Program-made: the position numbers and the translations under genes
NCBI GenBank assembly: GCA_011390885.1
Contig: JAABRO010000011.1
Location: forward strand, 62,001-126,000
Source: Gemmatimonas sp.
Lineage (GTDB): Bacteria > Gemmatimonadota > Gemmatimonadetes > Gemmatimonadales > Gemmatimonadaceae
Reading direction: 5' to 3'
DNA length: 64,000 bases
Part shown: positions 25,442 to 35,372 of the stretch, piece by piece
Layout of the letters: every line of letters starts with the position of its first letter
Numbering within the stretch: position 1 is the first letter of the stretch
The notes under the pieces: generated by a model
What the model was told of the DNA's origin: nothing
The model's database searches: none
What the model saw: only the letters and a program-made list of their open reading frames with translations

Positions 25442-28400
25442 ATGCGCTTCAAGCTCGCGCCGCTCATCGCCGCCACCGCCGCCGTGACCTTCTCGGCGGC
25501 CCCCGAGCCGCTGCGCGTGCTCCGCTCCGCACCGGGGGCCGTGGCCGCGCCCACGGACACCATCATCGTGAGCTTCGACCGGCCCGTGGCCGGCGCGCTC
25601 GACGAGGTCGTGAACGCCACGGATGTGCTGCGCATCGCGCCCGCGCTCGACGCGCGCTTCGAGTGGCGCGATCCGGTCACGCTGCGTGTGATCCCGCGCG
25701 CCCCCATGCCGCGCGGCGCGCGCTACACCGTGACCGTCTCCACCGACTTCCGCGCCATGGACGGCAGTGCGCTGGCCACGGCGCACGCCTTCGCCTTCCG
25801 CGTGCGCGGCCCCACGCTGATCGGCGGCCTCCCCGTGACGGGGCGCGACACCACGCCGCACGTGGCGCAGCGTCCCACGCTCACGCTGGTGTACGACGCG
25901 CCGGTGCGCGCGCGCGACGTGGCGCGCGGCGCACGGCTCGAGCCGCTGTCCGCGTGCCGCGCCGCGAATGGCCGCACCCCGGAGCGCGTGCCGCTCGAGC
26001 CGGCCGGCGCCCCGGACGCGCTCACCGACACCGTGCGACTCACCGCGACCCGCGCACTCCCCGCCGACTGCCTCGCCGCGCTCGTGGTGTCACGCGAACT
26101 CGCGGCGCCGGGCGGCAGCGCCTCCGAGTCACCAGCCGCCGACCAGCTCGGCACCACACGCTGGCTCTTCCGCACGCACGGCGCGTTTCGCATTGCCGAG
26201 GCGCGCTGTCTCGGCACCACCTGGTGTCCGCACGGGCCGCTGCAGCTGCGCTTCAGCACGCCGGTGCACGGCGCCGACCTGGCGCGCGCGCTGCGCATCG
26301 CGCCGCACGTCCCGCTCGACTTCGACACCACCGCCACCAGCGACAGCTGGCGGCTCAACGCCGCGCTCGCGCCGCGCACCACCTACGCGCTCATCACCGG
26401 CGCCTCGCTGCGCGACGTGTTCGGGCAGCCGCTCGGTGGCAATCCCAGCGTCGGCGTGCGCACCACCGGCTACGCCCCCGACGTGCAGGCCCCGTTCGGA
26501 CGCCTCACCGTGGAGCGCACCGGCTTCCGCACGCTCGCCGTGCGCACCATGAACGTGGACACGCTGCTCGTGGAGCGGCTGCCCGTTCCGGACAGCGCCG
26601 TCGCGCGACTGCTCGCAGGTGGCGAGTGGACGTGGCTCGAGTTCTGGAACGCGCAGCCGCGTCGCATCGTGCAGCAGCGGGTGCCGCTCACCCGCTCTCC
26701 CGACCGCGCGCGCATCGTGGCGGTGTCCATTCCCGCCGGCACGGCCGCGCGTCCCGCCGCAACGCTGCATCTCGTGCGCGTGCGCGACGCCTTCCGCAGC
26801 GCGGACACCACCCGCCGCGACGACTGGTTCCGCCTCGCCCTCGTGCAGGTCACCGACCTCGGCGTGCATGCGAAGATCGGCGATGACGCCGGCGCCGTGT
26901 GGGTCACCGATGCGCGCGACGGCGCGGTGCGCCCCCGCGCCACCGTCGTGCTGCACGACCGCGAAGGTGCCGTGCTCGCGCGTGGAGTGACCGATGCCGA
27001 CGGCATGGTGCGTCTGTCCGGTTACCAGTGGCGACGCCGCGACACGAGCACGACCAACGAGGAGCCGCTCGACGAGGGCTACGTGTCGGTATCTCTTGGC
27101 GACGATCGCGCCCTGCTCCCCATCCGCGATGGCAACCCCGACCTCGCGCCGTGGCGCTTCGGGGTAAGCGGCGCGTGGGGCGTGGATCGCGCCACGGTGG
27201 CCGGTGCCGTGTTCACCGACCGTGACCTCTATCGCCCCGGGGAGACGGTGTACGCCAAGGCGATCGTGCGCGGTGGCATGCTCGGCGCGCTCGAGTCGCC
27301 CGGGCCGCGCGACACGGTGCGCTGGGTGCGCCGTGATCGTGACTATCGCATCACCGATTCCCTCACCGCCACGCTGTCGGCCTTCGGCACCACCGACGCG
27401 CAGTTCCCGGTGCCCGGCGATGCGGGGCTGGGCGACTACCAGGTCACCCTCGAGTGGCGGCATCGGCAGCAGTGGCAGTCGCTCGCCAGCACGTCGTATC
27501 GCATTGCCGAGTATCGGCCGGCCGAGTTCCTCGTGGAGCTCGCCACCACGCGCGCCCCCGAGCGCGGCGGCGACACACTCGGCGTGCATGTCGCGGCGCG
27601 CTATCTGTTCGGCGGCGCGATGGCCGGCGCCGATGTGCAGTGGTCGCTCACCAGCATGCGCGTACCGAGCTGGGACCTCGGCATTCCCGGCAGCGAGGGC
27701 TGGAACATCGGTGACAGCGACGATGGCTGGGCTGGCGCCGAGCGCGACGACGGCACGCGGTTCATCGCGAGCGGCAACGACTCGCTCGACGCGGCGGGCG
27801 AGCGTGCGCTGCGCATCGCCACCCCGGCCTCGCCCGCGGGCAGTGCGGTGCGCCTCACGCTGGCCGCGAACGTGCGCGACGTGAACCGCCGCGTCGTGGG
27901 CGCGCGCGCGTCGGCGGTCGTGCACCCCGCCGATTTCTACGTCGCGGCGCGCGTGGAAGGGGACGAGTGGTTCTGGCGCGCCAACGCGGCGCGCACCCTG
28001 CGCGTGGGCGCGGTGCGCCCTGACGGCCAGCGACTCGCTGGCGTGGCCGTGCGCGGCGTGCTCGTGCGCCGCGAGTGGCACCGTCTGCAGCGCATTCGCG
28101 GCGGCGTGGCCGAACTGGTGGGCGAGTGGGTGGCCGACACCATCGCGCGCTGCACCGTCACCACCACGCTCGACGGCGCGCCCTGCGCGCTCACGGCGAC
28201 CAAGGGCGGCGCGCACTCGGTGATCCTCACCGCGCGCGATGCGGGCGGACGCGAGACGGTCACCGCGTTCACGCGCTGGGTGACCGGCCCCGAGTGGGTG
28301 CCCTGGAGCGACGACAACCAGCTCAAGCTCGACGTCATCGCCGATCGTGAGCGCTATGCACCCGGCGACACGGCCACGATCATGTTCGCCTCGCCCTTCA

Positions 28401-31150
28401 CCGATGCAGAGGCGTGGATCACCGTGGAGCGCGAGGGCATCCTCTCGCAGCAGCGACTGCGTCTCACGTCGGGCACGACCACCTTCAGGCTGCCGATCAC
28501 CGAGGCACACGCACCCAACGTGTTCGTTTCCATGCTCGTGGCACGCGGTCGCACGCAGAAGCCGGGTGGCATTGGCGACCCCGGTCGCCCGAGCATTCGC
28601 GTGGGGTACGCGAACCTGCGCGTGACCCCCGACGTGAAGCGACTCGCCGTGACCGTCACCCCCGATCGCGCCGAGTATCGGCCCGGCGACTCCGCGCGCA
28701 TTCGGGTGCAGGTGCGCGATGCGGCCGCTCGCGGTGTGGCCAGCGAAGTCACGCTGTGGGCGGTGGACGAAGGTGTGCTCTCGCTCACCGGCTTCCGCAC
28801 TCCCGATCCGCTCGACCGACTCTACCAGCCGCGTGGACTCGGCCTCACGCTCGCCAGCACGCTCGCCAACGTCGCGCCCCAGCTTCCCGAGGGAGAGAAG
28901 GCCACGCGTGAACCGGGCGGCGGTGGCGGGGCCGCCGACGACGGCGTGCTGCGCTCGCGCTTCCGCACCACCGCGTTCTTCCTCGGCAGTGTGCTCACCG
29001 ATGCCAATGGCATCGCCACGGCCAGCGCAGCGCTGCCTGACAACCTCACCACCTTCCGCGTGATGGCCGTGGCCGTCACGCGCGGGGATCGGTTCGGCAG
29101 CGGCGACTCGTCGCTCCTGGTCACCCGACCGCTCGTGGCCCGCGCCGCGCTGCCTCGCTTCGTGCGCCCTGGTGACGCAGTCGATGCCGGCGCCACGGTG
29201 AATCGCCGAGAGGGCGAAGCCGGTCGCGTGCGCGTGACCGCGAGTGCGCAGGGCGCGAAGCTGCAGGGTCGCAATCGTCGTGATGTGACGGTGGAAGCCG
29301 GACGCGGCGTGGAGGTGCGGTTCCCCTTCCGCGTGCCGTCCTCCAGCGCCGTCACCTTCCGCTTCGACGCGCAGGGCGGCCGCGATCGCGATGCGGTCGA
29401 AGTCACGATCCCTGTGCGCCCCGACAGCCGCGCCATCGTGTCGGCCACGTCGGTGATGGTGGCGAACACGAGCGAACTCGCGCTGCCGCTGCTCGACGAT
29501 CCGGATCCGGCGCGCTCCACCCTCACGCTCTCGCTCGGCGCCTCGCCACTCGCGCTCGTGCGTTCGGCCGCCGAGCAGGTGCGCTCGTACCCGTGGGCGT
29601 GCACGGAGCAGATCGCGAGCACCGCGCTGCCGCTGATCGCGCTGCTCGATGCTGACCAGGCGCCGGCCACGGCACGCGCCGACATCGCGCGCACAGTGCG
29701 CGCGCTGCAGCAGCGGCAGCGCAGCGACGGCGGCATCGGCTACTGGGGCGCGGGCGACTGGACCACACCATGGCTCTCGGCGCACGCGGCGCTCGTGCTC
29801 GTGCAGGCGCGAGATGCCGGCCTCGCCGTGGACTCGATGACGCTCGCGCGCCTTGGCGACTACCTCGAGCGCGCGGTGGGCGAGCCCGAGTCGGAGTACG
29901 CGCCGTCGCGCGGGCGCACGCCGGTGTCGGCCAGCTACGCATCGCCGGCGGTAGTGCTCGGCGAGTACGTGGCCGGCGTGGAAGCGCTGCGCGCGCTCGG
30001 CCGCCCGAATCCAGCCGCCGAGAACGAACTGCTGCGGCAGGCCGCGCGACTCTCCGCGGCGGATCGCGCGCGCCTCGCCCTGCTGCTGGCCGGTCGCGGC
30101 GATCGCGCGCAGGCGCGCACGTTGCTCACGGGGCTCTGGTCGCAGGTGCGCCGCGAGGAGCAACGCGCCTGGCTGCCCGACTCCGCCGAGCTCGATGCGT
30201 TCTACTTCGCCTCGCCGCTGCGCGCGACGGGCGCGCTGCTCCGCGCCACGCTGGCCGTGGAGCCCGACCATCCGCTCGTGCAGCCGCTGGTGGCGCAGGT
30301 CGTGCGCGACGCACGCGCGGGGAGCGGCTGGTTCAGCGTCACCCCCGACCTCGCGACGGTCGTGCGCGCCCTCGCCGTGATCGACACGCGCCAGCGCGCG
30401 GCCGCGCAGCGCGGCGTACGCGTGTCGGTGGGTGACCGGGTGCTGCTCGTCGTGCCCGCTGGCGTGCCGGCGCGCGATACCACGATCGCGCTGGCCTCGC
30501 TGCCCTCGCGTGCGCTGCGCGGTGATTCGCTCACGCTGCGCGTCACGCCCGCCGATACGGGCCCGGCGCTCTTCGCGTCCGCGTCCATCAGCGCCGTCTC
30601 CCGCACACCGCCCACCCGGCCGCTCGCGCGCGGCATCACGGTGGAGCGCTGGACTGAAGACCCGGAAACCGGCCGGCCGGTGCTGCAGGCGAACGCCGGT
30701 GCGCTCGTGCGCGTGCGCGTGCGCATCACCGTGCCCGAGCAGCGCGCGTTCGTGGCCGTGGAAGACCCGCTCCCGGCGGGACTCGAGCCGGTGGACCTCT
30801 CGTTGCGCACGGCGGTGCTCACGATGACGGCGTCGCCGATCACCGAGACGCCGGTGGGTGTGCGCAACGAGTACTGGTGGGGTGACGAGAGCGATCCCAT
30901 GACGGCGTGGAGCATCGGACGGTGGGACGCCGGCTACTGGACACCCTTCGAGCATCGCGAACTGCGCGACGATCGCGTGGTGTGGTCGGCGACCACGGTG
31001 TACCCCGGCCGCTTCACGCTCACGTACCTCGCGCGCGCCACCACGCCGGGCCGCTTCGTGCGCCCTCCAGCGTGGGCCGAGGAGATGTACGATCCCTCGG
31101 TGTTCGGGCGCACCGAAGGCAGCGTGTTCACGATCGTGGCGCCGAAGTAG
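25442..31150 (+). CDS. Bacterial alpha-2-macroglobulin (YfhM-type), thioester-containing
   Basis: A 1902-residue envelope protein thought to trap foreign proteases in the periplasm or at the surface. It has a signal peptide at residues 1-20, then Ig-like MG domains (V-S-F-D-R-P-V and similar). The A2M core contains F-F-L-G-S-V-L-T-D and D-N-L-T-T-F-R-V-M-A. The thioester motif C-T-E-Q has Cys1387 and Gln1390, followed by an alpha/alpha barrel. A glycine-rich stretch near residue 1160 may be part of the bait region. E. coli YfhM is a lipoprotein, but no lipobox cysteine follows this signal peptide. It is followed after 2 bases by the PBP1C gene, the usual partner. Confidence 0.95.
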   Translation: MRFKLAPLIAATAAVTFSAAPEPLRVLRSAPGAVAAPTDTIIVSFDRPVAGALDEVVNATDVLRIAPALDARFEWRDPVTLRVIPRAPMPRGARYTVTVSTDFRAMDGSALATAHAFAFRVRGPTLIGGLPVTGRDTTPHVAQRPTLTLVYDAPVRARDVARGARLEPLSACRAANGRTPERVPLEPAGAPDALTDTVRLTATRALPADCLAALVVSRELAAPGGSASESPAADQLGTTRWLFRTHGAFRIAEARCLGTTWCPHGPLQLRFSTPVHGADLARALRIAPHVPLDFDTTATSDSWRLNAALAPRTTYALITGASLRDVFGQPLGGNPSVGVRTTGYAPDVQAPFGRLTVERTGFRTLAVRTMNVDTLLVERLPVPDSAVARLLAGGEWTWLEFWNAQPRRIVQQRVPLTRSPDRARIVAVSIPAGTAARPAATLHLVRVRDAFRSADTTRRDDWFRLALVQVTDLGVHAKIGDDAGAVWVTDARDGAVRPRATVVLHDREGAVLARGVTDADGMVRLSGYQWRRRDTSTTNEEPLDEGYVSVSLGDDRALLPIRDGNPDLAPWRFGVSGAWGVDRATVAGAVFTDRDLYRPGETVYAKAIVRGGMLGALESPGPRDTVRWVRRDRDYRITDSLTATLSAFGTTDAQFPVPGDAGLGDYQVTLEWRHRQQWQSLASTSYRIAEYRPAEFLVELATTRAPERGGDTLGVHVAARYLFGGAMAGADVQWSLTSMRVPSWDLGIPGSEGWNIGDSDDGWAGAERDDGTRFIASGNDSLDAAGERALRIATPASPAGSAVRLTLAANVRDVNRRVVGARASAVVHPADFYVAARVEGDEWFWRANAARTLRVGAVRPDGQRLAGVAVRGVLVRREWHRLQRIRGGVAELVGEWVADTIARCTVTTTLDGAPCALTATKGGAHSVILTARDAGGRETVTAFTRWVTGPEWVPWSDDNQLKLDVIADRERYAPGDTATIMFASPFTDAEAWITVEREGILSQQRLRLTSGTTTFRLPITEAHAPNVFVSMLVARGRTQKPGGIGDPGRPSIRVGYANLRVTPDVKRLAVTVTPDRAEYRPGDSARIRVQVRDAAARGVASEVTLWAVDEGVLSLTGFRTPDPLDRLYQPRGLGLTLASTLANVAPQLPEGEKATREPGGGGGAADDGVLRSRFRTTAFFLGSVLTDANGIATASAALPDNLTTFRVMAVAVTRGDRFGSGDSSLLVTRPLVARAALPRFVRPGDAVDAGATVNRREGEAGRVRVTASAQGAKLQGRNRRDVTVEAGRGVEVRFPFRVPSSSAVTFRFDAQGGRDRDAVEVTIPVRPDSRAIVSATSVMVANTSELALPLLDDPDPARSTLTLSLGASPLALVRSAAEQVRSYPWACTEQIASTALPLIALLDADQAPATARADIARTVRALQQRQRSDGGIGYWGAGDWTTPWLSAHAALVLVQARDAGLAVDSMTLARLGDYLERAVGEPESEYAPSRGRTPVSASYASPAVVLGEYVAGVEALRALGRPNPAAENELLRQAARLSAADRARLALLLAGRGDRAQARTLLTGLWSQVRREEQRAWLPDSAELDAFYFASPLRATGALLRATLAVEPDHPLVQPLVAQVVRDARAGSGWFSVTPDLATVVRALAVIDTRQRAAAQRGVRVSVGDRVLLVVPAGVPARDTTIALASLPSRALRGDSLTLRVTPADTGPALFASASISAVSRTPPTRPLARGITVERWTEDPETGRPVLQANAGALVRVRVRITVPEQRAFVAVEDPLPAGLEPVDLSLRTAVLTMTASPITETPVGVRNEYWWGDESDPMTAWSIGRWDAGYWTPFEHRELRDDRVVWSATTVYPGRFTLTYLARATTPGRFVRPPAWAEEMYDPSVFGRTEGSVFTIVAPK

Positions 31151-31152
31151 TG

Positions 31153-33468
31153 ATGGTCACGGAATCGCAGCGCGCCACGTCGCGCCTCTCGCTCCGCACA
31201 CGACTCCGACGCGCCGTGCTCGCGCTCGGCGTGGGCACCGGCGTGTGCACGCTGGGCGTCACGGGCTGGGTGCTCACGCCCCCCGGCGACGATGTGCTCG
31301 CGCGCCCCGTGGCGCTCGGCCTCACGCTCACCGACCGCGATGGCGTGGCGCTGCGCGACACGCGCGGCCCCGACGGTGCGCGCTGGCGCTGGATGCCGCT
31401 CGCCGAGCTCGACCCGCTCGTGGCGGCGGCGTTCATCGCCGCCGAGGACCGCACCTTCCTCGACCATCGCGGCATCGCCTGGCCCGCGCTTGCGCGTGCT
31501 GCGCGCGACAATCTCGCGGCCGGCCGCGTGGTCTCGGGCGCGAGCACGATCAGCATGCAGCTCGCCCGCCTGCTGCACGACCTGCCGCGCGGCTGGACGG
31601 GCAAGCTGCGCCAGGTGGCGTGGGCAGTTCGACTGGAACGACACGCCACCAAGCAGCAGCTCCTCGAGCAGTACCTCAATCGCGTGCCACTCGGCCAGGG
31701 CACCATTGGCGTGGAGTCGGCGGCGGCGCTCTACTTCGGCACCTCCGCTGCGCGGCTCGGTGTGGGGCGCGCGGCGCTGCTCGCCGGCATCGCCCGCTCA
31801 CCGGCACGCGACAATCCGTTCGCGAACCCCGAACGCGCCGCGACACGACGCGATGCCGTGCTGCAGGCCATGGAGCGCACGGGACAGCTGCAACAGGGCG
31901 AGCGTGCGCTCGCGACCGCCGAGCCGGTGCGGGTGGCCGGCAGCGCCACGCGTCGCGGTGCCTTCCGTGCGCCACACTTCACCACGCGTGTGCTCGCCGC
32001 GCTCGACAGCGCACCGATCACGCGCACGGCCTCTGCTGGACCGCGCGTTCGCACCACGCTCGACATCACGTTGCAGGAGACGCTCGAAGGCGAGGTGCGC
32101 CAGGTGGTACAGTCGCTGGCGGCACAGCGTGTGCGTCACGCCGCCGTCGTCGTGCTCGACAACGCCTCCGGCGACGTGCTCGCCTGGGTGGGCAGCCCCG
32201 ACTTCGACGGCGAGCGCGGGCAGGTGGACATGGTCGTCTCGCGGCGCCAGCCCGGCTCGGCGCTCAAGCCGCTGCTCTACGCCCTCGCCTTCGAGCGCGG
32301 CTACGGTGCGCACACGGTGCTCGACGACATCCCGCGCACCTGGATGACGTCCACCGGCCCGTATCGTCCTCGCAACTACGACCGACGCTTTCGCGGGCCC
32401 GTGCGCGCGCGCGTCGCGCTCGCCAGTTCACTCAACGTGCCCGCTGTGCAGCTGGCCGACGAACTCGGCGCGTCCGCGTTCCTGTCGCTGCTGCACCGCG
32501 CCGGCTTCGCATCGCTCACCCGCTCGGCCGACCACTACGGCCTCGGCCTCGCGCTCGGCAACGGCGACGTCACCCTGCTCGAGCTCGCGAACGCGTATCG
32601 CGCCCTCGCCAACGGTGGCGTGCGCGCGCCGGTGCGACGGCTCGCGCAGGAATCCCACGACGAGGCACCGGTGCGCGTCGTGCGCGCCGATGCCGCGACA
32701 CTCACGCTCGACATCCTCGCCGACGCCGACGCGCGCCTCGACGGCTTCGGCGACGCGCCCGTGTTCGACTTCCCATTCCCCGTGGCCGTGAAGACCGGCA
32801 CGAGCCGTCACTTCACCGACAACTGGGCGGTCGCCGTGACCGGCGGATTCACGATCGCCGTGTGGGTGGGCAACTTCGACGGCACGCCGATGGCGGCCGT
32901 GTCGGGCATCACCGGCGCCGGCCCGCTGCTGCGGCGCGCGGTGCTGGCCACGGCGCAGCGCTATGCGCCCGGCGTGCTCCCGTCGCCCGAGGCCGCCGGT
33001 GCGTCGCGCGTGCGGGTGTGCCGGGCGTCGGGACTCGCCGCGGTGCCCGCCTGCGATGCGATCGACGAGTGGCGCCTCGCAAACGCGCCCGCGCCGGCCC
33101 CCGACGACTGGCATCGACACGGCGCGGTCGTGCTGCCGGCTCGATTCGCCGAGTGGGAGCGCGCGCAGCCGAACGCCACCGTGCCTCGCGTGGCGTCCGA
33201 CAGCGGGGCCACGAGTGCCTTCGCTTTGCTCTCGCCGCGTGACGGCGACGTGTACGTGCTGCCCCCGGGGCCCGAGCGCAGCGTGGCCACGGTGCCGCTG
33301 CGCGCCATCGGACGCGGCGCCGATGCTGCGCTGCACTGGACGGTGAACGGGACACCGATCACCACCGCGCGCTGGCTGCCGAGCCCCGGCACGCACGTTG
33401 TGCGCGTGGCGAGCGCCAACGGCGTCGTGCGTGAAGCGCGCGTGCTCGTGCGCGAGGCCATGCCATGA
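31153..33468 (+). CDS. pbpC: Penicillin-binding protein 1C
   Basis: Bifunctional peptidoglycan synthase of 771 residues anchored by one N-terminal helix. The glycosyltransferase domain has catalytic Glu98 (A-A-E-D-R-T-F) and G-A-S-T-I-S-M-Q-L-A-R-L. The transpeptidase domain has the S-x-x-K motif at 369-372 (S-A-L-K), an S-x-N motif (S-S-L-N-V-P) and K-T-G-T-S. The C-terminus is the biPBP-type Ig domain. The ATG at 31153 lies 2 bases after the alpha-2-macroglobulin stop, so the pair forms one operon. The pairing suggests repair of walls damaged by attackers together with protease trapping. Confidence 0.95.
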   Translation: MVTESQRATSRLSLRTRLRRAVLALGVGTGVCTLGVTGWVLTPPGDDVLARPVALGLTLTDRDGVALRDTRGPDGARWRWMPLAELDPLVAAAFIAAEDRTFLDHRGIAWPALARAARDNLAAGRVVSGASTISMQLARLLHDLPRGWTGKLRQVAWAVRLERHATKQQLLEQYLNRVPLGQGTIGVESAAALYFGTSAARLGVGRAALLAGIARSPARDNPFANPERAATRRDAVLQAMERTGQLQQGERALATAEPVRVAGSATRRGAFRAPHFTTRVLAALDSAPITRTASAGPRVRTTLDITLQETLEGEVRQVVQSLAAQRVRHAAVVVLDNASGDVLAWVGSPDFDGERGQVDMVVSRRQPGSALKPLLYALAFERGYGAHTVLDDIPRTWMTSTGPYRPRNYDRRFRGPVRARVALASSLNVPAVQLADELGASAFLSLLHRAGFASLTRSADHYGLGLALGNGDVTLLELANAYRALANGGVRAPVRRLAQESHDEAPVRVVRADAATLTLDILADADARLDGFGDAPVFDFPFPVAVKTGTSRHFTDNWAVAVTGGFTIAVWVGNFDGTPMAAVSGITGAGPLLRRAVLATAQRYAPGVLPSPEAAGASRVRVCRASGLAAVPACDAIDEWRLANAPAPAPDDWHRHGAVVLPARFAEWERAQPNATVPRVASDSGATSAFALLSPRDGDVYVLPPGPERSVATVPLRAIGRGADAALHWTVNGTPITTARWLPSPGTHVVRVASANGVVREARVLVREAMP

Positions 33469-33513
33469 GCTCGTGTCCGGCCGCTACGAACACTGGATGT
33501 AGGCACACCGCGG

Positions 33514-33536
33514 TGTCGCGTCGTGGACGCGAGCAC
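33514..33536. terminator. Hairpin between convergent pbpC and small membrane-protein gene
   Basis: TCGCGTC-GTG-GACGCGA (33516-33532) is a perfect 7-bp stem with outer GTG/CAC pairing. It directly follows the 12-base palindrome ACACCGCGGTGT (33505-33516). No T-run follows. It lies in the 76-base gap between two convergent genes. Confidence 0.45.
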
Positions 33537-33544
33537 CCGGGCCG

Positions 33545-33838
33545 TCAGGAACCCCAGACCACGGGCGCCGTACCCTGCTTGATGTCCCTGGCGCCGTTGG
33601 CCACGCCCATGCCCACCGCCAGCCCCACCGTGATGGCCGTGCCCGTGCCCACGATGGGCAGGAGCGCCATCACGGGCGCCGCGAGCAGCAGCGCCGCCCC
33701 GCCAGCGAGCCAGGGCGCAATGCCCTTGCGCACCGCATCCACATACCGCAGCCGATCGCGCACGAAGCGGCGCGTGGCACCATGCACCGTGACCGCCAGG
33801 AGAGTGGCGATGGCGAGCGAGAGCAGGAATCCGATCAT
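33545..33838 (-). CDS. Small membrane protein, 97 residues
   Basis: The start at 33838 has GGAGG seven bases upstream. The product has an N-terminal helix (residues 2-20), a basic loop (R-R-F-V-R-D-R-L-R-Y) and a long hydrophobic stretch (about 45-80) that may be two helices rich in Gly and Ala. No family or function is recognised. It converges on pbpC and lies 89 bases downstream of the aminotransferase gene region on the same strand side, with its own ribosome site. Confidence 0.65.
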   Translation of the reverse strand: MIGFLLSLAIATLLAVTVHGATRRFVRDRLRYVDAVRKGIAPWLAGGAALLLAAPVMALLPIVGTGTAITVGLAVGMGVANGARDIKQGTAPVVWGS

Positions 33839-33927
33839 GACAACCTCCGGTTGCTTCTCCTGACGGCCCTCGGCCGGGGGAAGTTTCAGCGCCCCGGTTC
33901 CGGAGTCTGGCGCCCCGCCGCCTGTTT

Positions 33928-35265
33928 TCAGGCGATCCCGTGCCGCGCCGCCTGCACCAGCAGCTCCGCGAACCGGTCCACCTCGTCGAGTGTCGTGTAC
34001 ACGTTCGGCGTCACACGGACCCCCGAGAACTCGGCGTGGTTGATCGGCGTCGTCACCGTGCGGTGCTGGCGCATGAACCACCCCACCAGGTCGCCCGGCG
34101 CAATCCCGTCCACCGACACCAGCCCGATCCCGCCGCCATACGGCGAGTCGAGCGGGGTGAGCACGCGGATGCGTCCGCCGCCCTCGGCCACCGCGCGCTT
34201 CGCCCAGCGATCACGCAGGTAGCGCAGTCGCGCGATCTTGCGCTCCCCGCCAATGCCGCGGTGAAACGCGATGGCCATCGGAATCGCGTTGTGCGTGGCT
34301 GCCGGATGCGTGCCGATCTCCTCGAACTTGCGAATGTTGTCGTCCTGCGACGGACTCGCCGCCATGAGCGGCCACACCGAGCGCACCTTCTCCTTGCGCA
34401 CATACAGGAAGCCGGTGCCGATCGGCGCATACAGCCACTTGTGCAGGCTGGTGCCGTAGTAGTCGCAGTCGAGCTCGTCGCGCGTGAACGGGAAGTGCGC
34501 GAATGCGTGCGCGCCGTCCACGAGCACGGGAATGCCGAGCGGCCGCGCGAGCGCCACGATCTCGCGGATCGGCAGGATCTGCCCCGACAGGTTGGTGATG
34601 TGCGGCAGCTCGATGGCGCGGGTGCGCGGTGTGATGGCAGCGGCCACGGCGTCCACGATCACCTGCTGCGTGGGCGGGGGCACGGGGAACGACACCTGCT
34701 TCACCACGATGCCATCGCGCCGCTCGCGCTGCGTCCACGACGTGAGCATGCGCGGGTAGTTCTGGTTGCTCACGATCACTTCGTCACCACGCGCCAGGTC
34801 GAGGCCGAAGATCAGGTTCTCCATGCTCTCGGACGCGTTGCGCGTGATCGCCATCTCCTCGGGGTCGCAGCCGAACTCGCGCGCCAGCAGCTCGCGCGCC
34901 GTCTCCACCTTGGGCTCGAGCACCTGCCACATGTGCTGCACCGGCAGCTCGTTCGAGAAGCGCAGGTCGCGGATCATCGCCTCGTGCACGTGCGACGGGC
35001 TCGGCGACACGCCACCGTTGTTGAGGTTCACCAGCTGCCGGTTCACGTCGAACGCGCGCTGGATCGGCTCCCAGAAATCCTCGTCGGTCGCCAGCGCGGT
35101 GGCGTGCACATCGGGGCCGACCAGCGGCGGCAGCGACGCGCCGCGACCGCCGGCCACGACGGTCGCATCGGCGAGTCGACGGAAGGCCTCCGGCAGGAGG
35201 CTCGGGAGCACGACCGGCGCGAGGGTCGCGCCGGAGAGGGCCGAGACGAAGTGGCGACGGTTCAT
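33928..35265 (-). CDS. Tat-exported class-V aminotransferase-fold protein
   Basis: PLP-dependent enzyme of 445 residues related to isopenicillin-N epimerase and cysteine desulfurase-like proteins. The N-terminus N-R-R-H-F-V-S followed by a mild hydrophobic stretch is a twin-arginine signal, so the folded, cofactor-loaded enzyme is exported. The cofactor lysine is Lys276 in Y-G-T-S-L-H-K-W-L; D-G-A-H-A-F supplies the pyridine-binding Asp, and G-G-V-S-P-S-P lies near the substrate. The substrate is unknown. It is divergent from the alpha/beta-hydrolase gene over 107 bases. Confidence 0.9.
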   Translation of the reverse strand: MNRRHFVSALSGATLAPVVLPSLLPEAFRRLADATVVAGGRGASLPPLVGPDVHATALATDEDFWEPIQRAFDVNRQLVNLNNGGVSPSPSHVHEAMIRDLRFSNELPVQHMWQVLEPKVETARELLAREFGCDPEEMAITRNASESMENLIFGLDLARGDEVIVSNQNYPRMLTSWTQRERRDGIVVKQVSFPVPPPTQQVIVDAVAAAITPRTRAIELPHITNLSGQILPIREIVALARPLGIPVLVDGAHAFAHFPFTRDELDCDYYGTSLHKWLYAPIGTGFLYVRKEKVRSVWPLMAASPSQDDNIRKFEEIGTHPAATHNAIPMAIAFHRGIGGERKIARLRYLRDRWAKRAVAEGGGRIRVLTPLDSPYGGGIGLVSVDGIAPGDLVGWFMRQHRTVTTPINHAEFSGVRVTPNVYTTLDEVDRFAELLVQAARHGIA

Positions 35266-35360
35266 GGCCTATTCTGCGCCCGGAAGGGCGCGGGCGCGAG
35301 GGGCGTGGCGGCTGGTCGGCGCTGACGCCCCCCCGCGTGGCGCCCGCTCCGCCCCCGGGC

Positions 35361-35366
35361 TAACGT
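35361..35366 (+). promoter_or_regulatory. Candidate -10 box (TAACGT), leaderless start
   Basis: TAACGT ends 6 bases before the GTG at 35373. This predicts transcription starting at or next to the start codon. No Shine-Dalgarno is seen and the -35 is weak. Confidence 0.35.
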
Positions 35367-35372
35367 CACGGG

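Noticed and set aside
26129..30955. Very long open frame (about 1600 codons) on the minus strand opposite the alpha-2-macroglobulin gene
   Set aside because: Extremely rich in His, Arg and Ala with no domain; stop-free antisense frames are expected at this G+C.
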